From: Scenedesmus sp. ARA3
Taxonomy: Eukaryota; Chlorophyta; Chlorophyceae; Sphaeropleales; Scenedesmaceae
Reading direction: 5' to 3'
Assembly (NCBI GenBank): GCA_004335835.1
Contig: RWJK01000716.1
Span: forward strand, 1-44,762
Length of the DNA: 44,762 bases
The notes under the pieces are model-generated. The model had not been told where the DNA came from and did no database searches. It saw nothing but the letters and a program-made list of their open reading frames with translations. Of this stretch, positions 1 through 10,337 are shown piece after piece (position 1 is the stretch's first letter; every line of letters begins with the position of its first letter). The position numbers were made by a program, and so were the translations under genes.

Positions 1-2
1 TG

Positions 3-1183
3 CCGCTGTGTGCCAGCCGCACCTGCAGCCTGCGCGAGGCCGTCATCTTCAGCAGCGTGCTGCGCCGCGCCAGCCTGCCTGTGCTGCACTCTGCTGCTGC
101 GCTGCTGCGGCTGGCTGGGCTGGAGTACTGCGGCACGACCAGCTTCTTCATACGCGTGCTGCTGGACAAGAAGTACGCGCTGCCTTACAAGGTGGGGTGT
201 ATGTCAATAGAGTGATTGCAAAAGGTTGCATGCAGGCAGGCGAGCTTCCACCTCTGGTGTGTGTTCTGCATGGCAGCATGCCGTGCTGCTGCATGCGTGG
301 GAAGGCGGTGCAGCAGTTGCAAATGCTGCAATCGCATTCTGATGTTGCCTGCCAGTGCCAACCCTGTTCATCTCGTCAGATCACCCGGCCGCATGCAGGG
401 TTACAGATCATCCATGCTCCTGTCGTTCACATGGTGAACACCTCGCTGCGAACCTGGACGCAATGCTGAAGCTCATGTACTTTGCTGTGCTTCTGCAGGT
501 GGTTGATGCGCTGTCGACGCACTTCCTGGCCTTTGAGGGTGAAGCGCGCGTCATGCCTGTGGTGTGGCACCAAGGCCTGCTGTGCTTTGTGACGCGCTAC
601 AAGCACCAGCTCACCGCTGCTGACAGGGACGGCCTGCTGCGGCTGACAGCCAAGCAGCACCACCACCTGGTGAGCCCCGCAGCAACTGCTTGGAATGAGA
701 TAGTGCGATGTTTTGTTGGTTATGAAAGAGCATGTGCATGATTGTGCATGTGGCGTGAGGCGGCGTGTTGTGGCAGCATGCTGTGCAGCATTGGATGGGA
801 ATAGAGTGTCATAATGTGTGTGGCAGGAGGGGTGCATCCTCGTGTGCTGCTGGGGCATCCTCCTGATGTAGAGCACATGGATTTGTTGCACAAGGCCAGC
901 AACCAACAGCGGCTGCGTAACACCGTCTGTTCGTAACACAATTTGAATTTGTTTGATATGTTGTTGTCTGCCGCAGGTGAGCCCTGAGGTGGTACGGGAG
1001 CTGGAGCAGGCAGTGCCACGTGACAGCAAAGGGGCGGCAGCAGCAGCAGCAAATGGGGCAGCAGCAGCAGCAGCAGCAGTAGCAGGCGGCCGGCAGCGCA
1101 TTGCTGCGGAGAGCAGAGTGGGGCAGCACGTGTCAGAAGATGTGTTCAACCTTCCGCCTGTGCCGATGATGGATGAGGACTGA
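3..1183 (+). CDS. BYSL: Bystin (Enp1 family), 3' part of gene
   Basis: Bystin/Enp1 is a nucleolar and cytoplasmic factor needed for 40S ribosomal subunit maturation (known of the family). Three exons are visible: 3-191 (5' end cut by the window), 499-669 and 977-1183, all joined in phase 0 with GT/AG borders, giving the last 188 residues. Diagnostic stretches are [31 protein letters not shown], the VVDAL..HFL block, [17 protein letters not shown], and [15 protein letters not shown], which follow the order of the bystin C-terminal helical domain. A poly-Ala insert of CAG/GCA origin sits between AVPRD and the acidic end [10 protein letters not shown], lengthening an otherwise conserved tail. 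Both introns (192-498 and 670-976) are 307 bases long. A TGTAA at 1280-1284 may serve as the poly(A) signal. The family call is secure; only the N-terminal part is missing. Confidence 0.93.
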
Positions 1184-1279
1184 CACAGTGCAGCAGCAGG
1201 GCAGTGCATTGCATTGCATTGTGCGTAATTGGTTGAGGATTGGCAGCACTACTATGCACCGCAGTTGAACCAGCAGCGC

Positions 1280-1284
1280 TGTAA
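1280..1284 (+). promoter_or_regulatory. Possible poly(A) signal TGTAA of the bystin gene
   Basis: TGTAA, the usual poly(A) signal of green algae, lies about 100 bases after the bystin stop codon. A pentamer also occurs by chance, so this is a placement guess. Confidence 0.4.
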
Positions 1285-2283
1285 CCTCACGTTTTGTGGC
1301 AAGGCCGCAAAGCAAGCAACAGCGGGGGTTGCAGAACCTTGGTCGCCGCATGCACACAGGTAGCGTCTGCGTCTATGCAGTGCTTAGGATGAGCTATGCG
1401 TGTAATCAAGGGCATATTGGCGACCCAGTTCAGGCATGGTGAGCATGCTCAGCACTCAGACTGGGAGCAGCTGCAAGATTTCGTCCCCCCTGGTAACATA
1501 CAAATAATGCAGCTGCAACAGGCTCAGGGCCTGGGGCGGTAGCAGAGCAGTGCTGGTGCCGCTGGTGGCGGCCACCAGCCACTGGCCCCGGATGGCATCC
1601 GGGATGGCTGGGAATAGTCGCTTAGACTGCAGGCAGGACACATGATGTGCAGTGTGACGAATGTCACTCTGCATATATGTACAGCTTGTGCAGCACAGCG
1701 CTGTGCTGGCAGCCGGTGGTGGTGTTGACAACAGGGGTGGGTGCAGCAGCTGAGCCATGCTGCAGTGACGCCAGCAGACAAGCGCCGGCTTGCCTGACAA
1801 ATGAATAGTAGACTGTAGCAGCTGATCGATCCAGAGCGAGCATCACCTCGGACCTAGCCTGTTGCCACTGAACGCAACAGCAGGGGCGTCGTTCGTACCG
1901 AGTGGTAGCATCACTTGTAGTCCCCGACACGTGCAGGACTACGGCTGGTAGTCCCATTGTAACTTTCACAGGCAAGGGAGCTATTTAACATCTGTGTGTG
2001 CACGTTCGCTCAAGTTGTCGCGGATGGAGAGGGTTAAACCCTTAGCTCGGGTCTGGTAGTAGTTTTGCTCCAGTTGCCCCTGCGTACGCCAGACGTCCAT
2101 ACCTCCGCACTTTGTGAAGCCGATTGGCTTGAATGATCTGTGCGCTGGGGCAGACGTGTTGGTAGCGGCACCCAGCAGGAATTCACAAAGAGTGCGTTGC
2201 TGTTTTGCCCAATTTGCAACACCAAATATGTTTGGTGGTTTTGCTTGAATTTCCAGGCAACTTTGGGCAAGTAGTACGTCACC
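1285..2283. other. Spacer between bystin and the CBM20 gene, no supported gene
   Basis: No recognisable protein, RNA gene or splice-consistent exon chain was found. Open frames here are short and have mixed codon use. The right edge touches a minus-strand coding-like fragment listed separately. The promoter of the CBM20 gene should lie here, but I see no clear TATA box. Confidence 0.5.
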
Positions 2284-2488
2284 ATGGCGAGCACCAGGCT
2301 CGGCCGTGCCCACACTGCAGCACAGGCACGTGCCCGATCGCCCTCGCCTCCTCCAAGGTCTTTGTCAGGAACATTACGTTCAGGTGCGGGATGGCTGGCT
2401 GGAATGAGCGCATATGGCACTCGAGGCACTGCGTGTCGACACTCTGCTGCAAGCCCCACGGAGCAGACTTGCGGTGCCTATTATGCAT
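2279..2488 (-). pseudogene. Coding-like fragment of unknown family, antisense to the proposed CBM20 leader
   Basis: On the minus strand a 69-residue frame contains QCLECH, then IPHLNVMFLTKTLEEARA and HVPVLQCGHG. Over the stretch from SFQPA to VLQ, third codon positions are mostly G or C, clearly more so than in the opposite plus-strand frame, and the residues look protein-like rather than random. The CxxCH and CGH elements resemble metal-binding motifs. I do not recognise the family. The frame has no credible continuation: downstream the sense is lost, and upstream it could follow an acceptor near 2445. It may be an exon of a decayed gene or transposon, or a chance frame. The overlap also weakens the plus-strand first exon proposed for the CBM20 gene. 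Confidence 0.2.
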
Positions 2489-3433
2489 TATCTGCTTTCA
2501 ACCACCAAAATAATGACTTTTCATAGCAATGGACCGTCTCTTGTGGCGCATACACTGACAGTCCCCGGATGTGTATCAGCACAGGCTGGCTGACGTGTAG
2601 TGCGTGGTGTCCGTGTGTGGTTCTGCCCCGCTGTCATCCCCGCTGCAGGACCCTCCTTCCATGGCACGAGCAGCAGCAGCAGCAGCCACAGCAGCTGCGC
2701 GCCTGTGGCCAGCCCGCGCAGCAGCAGGGGCAGGCGCTCACACACGCCGCCCCCAGCGCGCGCAGTGGCAGTGCCCTTGCAGGACCAGCTTGCTGCTGAT
2801 GCTGAGTTCAGACCAGACCTAGTCAAGGTGCACATGAAGTGCCAGTACACCACAGCCTTTGGGCAGCAGCTCAAGGTGGTGGGTGGTGCGCCGGAGCTGG
2901 GAGAGTGGGACCTAGCCAGGGTGAGCAGCGTGCGTGGTTTCGTGTCAAAACAGGGGCTGTGTGTTGTGACGTGGTCTGCAGTGCTGCAGGTGGCATGTAG
3001 TACTTGCAGGAAAGTGAAAGCGAGCTGTCTGGTTGGTAGTGTGAGGGGTGCGGCACGCGCGCTGCCCCGGTTCAGCTTTGCCGTGGTGTGTCGGAGCGTG
3101 GCGCTGCTTCCATGCTAGGGAGGTGCAGCGCCTCGCTGCCTTTTACTTCAGCAGTGTCAACAATATACATGGGCGATGCACCACAAGAGGTCTCATCTGC
3201 AAGCTTTTAATGCTCCTGCATGCACCTATAACGGTTTACCCGCTGCTACCTCGCACATCACGGCTTCATCTCATGCCTCATGAACAGCGTGTGCATAATG
3301 CAGCTGTATCTCCTTGCACAGCCGGTGCTGCTGCCTGCTGGCCTCCCCTACGCATCCGCACACCCTCAAACCTCTAGCGCTGCCTTTGCAGAGCTGCGCA
3401 CGGCACTGACATCTCTCTGCGTGCGCTGCACTG

Positions 3434-3475
<42 letters not shown>

Positions 3476-3838
3476 AGGCGCCTGCCATGACGTGGAACGA
3501 GGGCCACAGCTGGACGCTGACAGCCTTCCTGCCCCCAGGCACATACCCCTTCAAGGTGCGGGCCCGCTGCTACAGCCCATGTATGATCATATGTATATAC
3601 TCGCGTACGTGGATGCACACAGCTTGCCTTTGTTGTGCTTGCTGAGCTGGTGCTTGCTGCTGGCCGCCTGTGGTTGCATGCACAAGGCAGCTGAGCAGTG
3701 TTGCTGAGCCGACAGCGACTCCCATCGGCCGTGATGGCATCATCTTAACAGGCTGCTGGCTCGTGCAAACAGACAGCTGCCACAGCGTGCCGCGTACAGC
3801 GTGTCCGTGTTTGGCTGGATGCAACGTCTTATACCATC

Positions 3839-3894
<56 letters not shown>

Positions 3895-6800
3895 AGCTCG
3901 TTGTGACGGGTCCCGGCGGCCCGGAGTCTGCTCGCTGGGAGTCTGGCAGCAACCGCAGCATCACCATCGCTGCCGAATCCCCAGAGCTCGGCACGGCTGC
4001 TCTCGTTCTCGTTGACTGCGACTTTGACCGCACTGTTGACACACGCAGCCAGACCAAGCGCGTGACTGGCATCGGCTTCCGCAGCAGCAGCACAAAAGGC
4101 AACCCTCACCAAAGCCAGGGTGTGAATGGCAGCAGCGCCGGGGGTAATGGTGCCAGCCTGCCGAGTGCGGCAGCCTTCAGGACCAGCAAGGTGACAGCGA
4201 ATGCTGCATTTGCAGCGGCAAACAGGCCGGTCGGGCTGGGGTCTGGGAGTGGAGATTCTGCGCCAGGCAGCCCTTCCGCTGCTGCTGCTGCTGCTCCTGT
4301 GCAGCAGCTTCACCAGCTGCACGAGCAGCAGCAGCTGCTGCACGAGCAGCCGCCCACGCCTGACGCTTTTGAGTTCAGCACCAACAGCAGCAGCAGCAGC
4401 ATGGCGGCGCCGGCTGCTGCCCCGGAGAGGCCCGCCAGACGTGCTCCGCTGCCTGCCCCCGGCACTGCTGCGTTTGCTGACCGCATGGCAGCACTGGACA
4501 ACCAGCTGGCTGAGCTGCTGGGCAGTAGCAGCCCCAGCAGCAGCAGGAGGAGCAGCCCTGAGGCGAGCCCTGGCAGCAGCATGATGAGCAGCAGGGAGGA
4601 GGACCACAGCGACCACCATGCTGCTGCTGCTGCTTCTGCTGCTGCTGAAGGGGTGGTGCCTGCAGCAGCTGAGTTTGTGGCTCCTGTGATTCCTGCAAGG
4701 CACGAGGAGTCTGTGGTTGGGACGACGACGCCTGCAGCAGCGGAGCATGTGGCTGCTGCAGCAGCGGAGCCAGGTGTTACGGCAGAGGTAGCGCCTGTGC
4801 ATGCTGCGCGTGTGCCGCCTGCTGCTGCTGCTGCTCCGGCAGCGGCGCCGATTGAAGCCAAGAAGGTGGTGTCCAGCTTCATTAAAGGTGAGTGCGGGGA
4901 CGTGGGGCAGCACGTTACAACTCATTGGTAGAGTTTGGTGACAAACACTGCTGTGCGTGACAACACTGCTGTGCGGTGTGCTGTGCTGGTGACCAGCTTT
5001 ATAAAGGTTGAGTGGCCAGGAGATATTGTCAGCAGAAAGTGCAGCATGCTGTGAAGTTCGTAACGTACCGTGCTTTGTATGGTGTGCAGTTGCAGAGCCC
5101 GGCGCCAGCTGCTTGCTTTGGTTTAAACGGATAACGTTGGGCCAGCGTGCAGGGCTCACCGACCGTGCTGCTTGCCATGTGTGTGCATCTAGCATCTCTG
5201 CACATCTTACTCAACTCACCCGCCCCCTTCTGCTTCATACTCCTGCTGCTGCTCCCGCTGCTGCTGCCCCTTGCTTCCGCTTCTGTCCGCCCCGCCAGAC
5301 CACCTGAAGGCTGTGGAGGGCCAGGCGCTGGCCATGATCGCGCAGAACCAGCGCCTGGAGCGGCGCATGATGGCGCTGGAGCAGCACGTGCAGGTGCGCT
5401 GAGATAGTCGGTGTGCTACACGGCTGGGTTTGTGGTGTCGGCGGGGGCAGTTGACAGCGAGATTGCATCTTTTGCATGTAAGCGTTTGGGCAAATTGGTC
5501 AGCGACTGATTTTATCGACCTTGATAGTGCCGCGTGTATGCTCTGACTTCGGAGCGCAACATGCAGGTGGTGATGTCGAGGCGCCGGGTGCTTGGTGACG
5601 CTGAGGCTGTGTGCTCTGTGTGTCACAGCAACTGCACTGTGTGTTGCCTGCTTCAATTGCACACTGGCCTAGCACCTTGCTGTGCACTTGCTCAGCTGAC
5701 CCTGGCACTGCACGCACCCACACTGACATCGCACCCACCCGGCCTGCCCGCCGCTGAAGAGCTATGACAACTCCGTGATGAATGCCCTGGCCGACAACCT
5801 GAAGGTGCACCCAATGAACCTGACTTTCTAACCTGACTTTCTGCTGCACGGCATTCAACCTCACATTGCTCCGGTTGCCCTCCATGCTCTGCAGAGCTAC
5901 GACGACACCATGATGGGTGCCCTGGCTGACAACCTGCAGTCAGCTGCCAGCGCTGCTGCTGCCTCCGCCTCTGCAGCTGCCGCCCAGGCCAGCTCAGCAG
6001 CAGTGCAGCAGCAGCAGCAGCCGGCAGGCCCTGATGCCTCTGAGCTGGTGCGGCAGTTCATGCAGACACACAGCCCTGGCAACAGCAGGAGCGCTAGCCC
6101 CGAAGGCAGCAGGAGCCACAGCAGCAGCGGCAGCAGCAGCAGGGGCGCCAAGTCGCTGTCAGCGCCGATCAGCATCAGTGTGCCCAGCAGCTATGATCTG
6201 CAGAGTGACAGCGATGACGTTGTTAGTAACGGTTACATCCAGATGCCTGTGGCGGCTGAGGATCTGGCTGCTGACTGGATGACGCACATGCCTGCAGCAG
6301 CAGATGAGGCAGCAGAAGGTGCAGAGGCGGTTGCAGAGGCTGCTGCTGTTGGTGCAGACCCATACCATGCATTTGCTGCTCCTGATACTATCTTTGAAGA
6401 GCAGCAGCAGCAGCAGCAGCAGCTTGAGTATGAGGTGGCAGCGCATGATGAGTTTGAGGTTGCAGGGCACCATCACAGCAGCACCGTGCAAGAAGAGCCT
6501 CTGCTGTGGCAGGATGCGCTGCAGCTGCAGCCGCAGGAGGAGCAGCAGCAGCAGCATGAGTATGAGGTGGCAGCAGACCTCCACAGTGCCCTGGAGCAGG
6601 ATGTGCCACTGCACTGGCAGGAGGAGCAGCAGCAGCAGCTGCAGCAGCAAGAGGAGCACCTGATGCTGCAGCAGCAGCAGGATGAGGATCAGCAGCAGCA
6701 GCACGAGGCGCACCTGCTTCAGCAGCAGCAGGAAGAGCAGCAGCAGCAGCAGCATGCCGCCTACCTCGAGCAGCAGCAGCAGGAGCGTGAAGCGCTGCTG

Positions 6801-9800
6801 CGGGAGCGTGAGGCACTGCTGCAGCAGCAGCGCGAGCTGCAGCAGCAGCGCGACGCCTACCTGCGGCAGCAGCAGCAGGAGGCTGGCGCAGACCAGCCGC
6901 CAGCAGCAGAACAGCCTCGTGTGTCCCGCAGCTCCAGGGCCAAGCAGAATGCAGACCCTCAGTGGATGTCTGCGCATGCACGAGCCATGCAGTGGGCCTC
7001 TAGCCTCGAAGAAGAGGAGGACAGCAGCAGTGAGAGCGAGCCAGATGAAGATGAAGTTCCCTGGTGGCTACAGGACGCACTGCCAGCAGTGCGCCCCAGC
7101 CCCAGACCCATCGGCAGCACCGCCAGTAATGCACCGGTGGGTGCGAGCGGCGACGCGCCGTATGCGCATTTGAAGTGGAGCCGAAGCCGCGTGATGTCGC
7201 CCAACTTTGCGGCAACAGCAGCAGCACTGGCAGAGCGCCGGCAGCGGCACCTGGAGCATGGCTCCTGGGATGAGGAGGATGAGGATGGCAGCAGCAGCAG
7301 CAGCAGCAGCCAGCCGCCGAAGCCGGCGTTTAACGGGGCGGGTGTTACGCTGGCGATCGCGACGCCTGCGACGGCTGCGGCGGCGGCTGCAGCCGCCAAG
7401 GCGAGTCCGCTGGTGTACAACATGCAGCAGCACGCATACAAGGCGGCGAAGGCAACCGGGCAGTCGGATCAGGCCGCCGCGATCGCTGCTACTGCTGCTG
7501 CTGCGCGTGTAGCGTACGGCTACCCGCAGCCGGCTGCTGCGCTGACTGGCCGCCGCAAGAGCAGCAAGAAGCAGCAGGATGCTGCTGCTGCGCCGCCGCC
7601 GCGCGCTGGTGCCGATCCTGTTGCTGCTGTGTCGGCAGCAGTCAAGGCGCGGCAGCAGGTGCTTGCTGTCGCTGATGTGGCGGTGCATTTGTCAGTTGCA
7701 GCTGAGCGGATGGGCAGTACCTCGGGCCCTGACATGTCAGCTAGCTCAGATGACGACAATGACAACAACACACACGGCCCTGACGGCGGCGGCAGCAGCA
7801 GCAGCCAGGCGAGCATGCTGGCTTCTGGCCTGGATGTGCGCAGTGAAACCCTAGGGCCTAGGGGTTACCACGACGAGGGTTTAACCCTGCCCAGTGCCAG
7901 TCAAATCGCTGAGTCAGCGCTGGTGAGCCTTCCATACGGTACAGAGGCGCCGCCGGCTGCTGCTGTAGTGACAGTTGAGGAGCTTGTGGCGGCGGCTGGC
8001 AGCAGCAGCAGCAGCAGCAGCAGCTTGAGCAGCGTTGATGAGATCCATCACCAGGTGCAGCAGGTGCCACAGGAAGAAGAGGAGGCACATGCGAATGTAC
8101 TCGGCACAGCAGTGGAGATCAGCCATGCAGCGGCACCCTCTGCTGATCCAGCAGCAGCAGCAGTGGTTGTGCCGCAAGCTGAGGACCCTGCTGCCTCCGA
8201 GGATGAGCTGCAGGAGCTTGCAGCTCTGCAGCAGGAGAATGAGCTGCTATCTGAGCTTGCCGGCATGCACAAGCAGATGACAGCACTCACCCGGCAGGCT
8301 GCAATCTTAGAAGAGAAGGCAAAGGCTGTGCTGCAGCCTGCTGACATTGCAAGCCTCAGTAGTGTGAGCATGGATGAGAGCATAGATGGAGGCGAGGAGG
8401 GTGTGCCAGATGTGGGTGGCGTGCTAGGGCTTGCGCTTGCGATGAAGCGCCGCAGGGCAGCTGGCAATGCTACAAATGAGGATGTGAAGGCCGTGCGGCA
8501 GCTGGTGGAGGCAATGCAGCTGCGCATGCAGGCTGCACTGCTGCAGAAGGAGGCGGCGCTGAAGCAGCAGGCGCTGCTGGCTGACGCAGTCTGCAGCCGC
8601 AGCAACAGCGCGACACCTGCTGCTGCTGCTGCGGTGGCGGCAGCAGCGGCGGCTGGGGTGCGGCTGCATCGCGTTGAGGATCAGGATGATGATTTGGATG
8701 GTGGAAATGGCCATGGCGGCAGCGGCAGCGGCAGCAGCACGCCAAATAGCTTTGCTGTGCCGGCAATTGCCGCTGCTGCTGTTGGCGGCGGCGGCAGCTC
8801 TGCATTCAGCGCTGCTGCAATGCCAGCTGATGCAGCAGGTGCACAGCCCGTGCCAGCTGCAGGCTCAATGGCATCACCCAGCCAGGCTGTTCCAGCAGCA
8901 GCAGCCGCAGCAGAGCCAGATCGCTGGGAGCGCGAGGCAATCACAACTGTGTCAGCTGTGGCAGGTGTCATGGCTGATGAGCCACCTAGCAGGCCAGACC
9001 GGCTAGGGATGCCAAGCAGCAGCGGCGGCGGCGGCGGCGGCAGCGGCAGCAGTGACAGCAGCAGCAGGGCTTTTAGGGCACCCGGTGTGGGGCCAGATGG
9101 CCCTGGCGCTGCCACTGCTGCTGCCAGCCGCAGCAGCGGCAGCAGCAGCGGCAGCAGCATCGGCAGCGCTGCTGCCATGCTGCTGCCGCGGCCGCTGGCT
9201 GCGGCGCCGGCGGGTGCGTCTGCGCTGCCGCTGCATGTGCAGCAGGACATGCTGCTGATGAAGGACAAGATTGCCGAGCTGCAGGCCCGCGTGAGTGCAC
9301 GCAAGGCGCATGTCGCTGCGCTGTCCAGCAACGGCAGCAGCAGCGCGGCAGCGCCAGCTGCCAGCAGCGGCGGCTACAGCCCGTCCTTCAGCGCTGGCGC
9401 CGCTGCTGCTGCAGCCGCCACGACGGCAGTTGCTGCTGCTGTGGCTGCGCCGGGCGTGGCAGTTGCTGCTGACGTGCCGGCGCTCGCGGCTGCCAGCGCT
9501 GCTGTGGCGCGGCCTGCCATCATGCGGAGCATGGATGAGGCAACAGGTGTGATTGGGCTTGGCGTTGTCGATAAGTCTCTGCCGGCTGCAAGGCTGGTGC
9601 AGTCCGCTGCTGTCACACTTGTCAGCAGCGGCGCAGGCGTGGCAGTCGCAGCAGCAGGCGACACTGCAGGCAGCAGCATGGAGCGCCGCGGTCGCTGGTC
9701 CAGCAGCGTTGTCACCTGCCCATCACTTGTGGAGGACACTAGCCCTGCCGGCCGGCTCGCTGCGCTGCGCGCGCGCACTGCTGCTGCTATGGCGGCTCGG

Positions 9801-10337
9801 GAGCAGCTCTCAGTGCAGGCACATGAAGCGAAACAGGCGCTAGCAGCACTCTCACACCAGCGGGTGATGCCGGCTGCTGGCGCTGCGGCTGGCGCTGCCG
9901 CAGCTGGCAGCAGCAGCAGCAGTGTAGATAACAGGCAGCGCGCGGACCGTGCGCAGCGGGCAGTAGCAGCGCTGAGTCACTGGGAGGTGCGTGCAGCATC
10001 AGCAAAGCAAAGCCTTGAGGCGCTGGAGCAGCAGGCAGCAGCAGCACTTGCAGAGCTTGAGGCACACGATGCCAGCGCCAAAGCGCGGCAGCAGCAGCGG
10101 CAGCAGCAGCTGTTTGGCGGGTTGAAGCCGCCGCAGTTTGCGGTGCCTGGCGGCGGCGCAAGCTTGCCTGCAGGGTTTGGGGTTTCGCGTGTGCTTGGCG
10201 GTTTGCCTGAGGCGGTTGGGCAGCTGCAGGTGCCTGATCCGGTGGTGGCTGCTGCTGCTGTGGCCGCTACTGGGCTGGCTGCGATGCAGGCGGTGCATCA
10301 CTATGGCGGCCACTTGCTGCAGAATGTGAACTTGTAG
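2284..10337 (+). CDS. Giant CBM20 starch-binding protein with Gln/Ala/Ser-rich coiled-coil tail
   Basis: Proposed exons are 2284-2383, 2649-2920, 3478-3555, 3897-4887, 5299-5393, 5760-5804 and 5895-10337, all phase-consistent, giving 2,007 residues. Exon 1 is the weakest part. It is chosen because it supplies an ATG in good context, the right phase, and an Arg/Ser/Ala-rich leader resembling a chloroplast transit peptide. Residues about 92-190 form a CBM20 domain spread over three exons: VVGGAPELGEWD, then MTWNEGHSWTLTAFLPPGTY, then RWESGSNR. Trp121 (ELGEW), Lys150 (PFK) and Trp164 (RWES) match the Trp-Lys-Trp set of starch-binding site 1 known from glucoamylase CBM20. The rest has no catalytic domain: poly-Ala/Ser linkers, a polyQ and QE-rich block at about 700-870, and short coiled-coil segments at about 1300-1360 and 1810-1930. 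A role tethering starch in the chloroplast, as for the pyrenoid protein SAGA1, is inference. TGTAA motifs follow at 10845 and 11001. Confidence 0.83.
3437..3477 (+). repeat. (CTG)n run ending at the exon 3 acceptor of the CBM20 gene
   Basis: A CTG microsatellite of about 13 units runs straight into CAG, which is the splice acceptor (exon starts at 3478). It takes the place of a normal polypyrimidine tract. Read in the exon frame it would encode poly-Leu if the intron were retained. Confidence 0.9.
3840..3896 (+). repeat. (CTG)n run ending at the exon 4 acceptor of the CBM20 gene
   Basis: About 18 CTG units with one CTA interruption end in CAG, the acceptor before the LVVTGPGGPE exon. This second case in the same gene has the same geometry as the run at 3437-3477, and again reads as poly-Leu in the exon frame. 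Confidence 0.9.
5760..5939 (+). repeat. Tandemly duplicated 45-nt coding unit in the CBM20 gene
   Basis: Exon 5760-5804 encodes SYDNSVMNALADNLK. The first 45 bases of the next exon (5895-5939) encode SYDDTMMGALADNLQ. Both begin after AG at phase 0 and are separated by a 90-base intron (5805-5894), so the unit was duplicated together with its acceptor. Exon 5760-5804 can be skipped without changing the frame. Confidence 0.85.

Noticed and set aside
3882..5195. 437-residue minus-strand open frame
   Set aside because: Lies antisense to a CBM20 gene exon with good domain evidence; its Ser/Arg/His runs are the complement of CAG-type repeats.
6159..6977. Minus-strand frame rich in Leu that resembles a membrane protein
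   Set aside because: Poly-Leu arises from CTG complementing the polyQ CAG tract of the CBM20 protein; the plus strand is the coding strand.
7845..7867. Telomere-like AAACCCTAGGG next to its inverse
   Set aside because: A single short copy inside the open frame of the CBM20 gene; algal telomere DNA would be a long tandem array.
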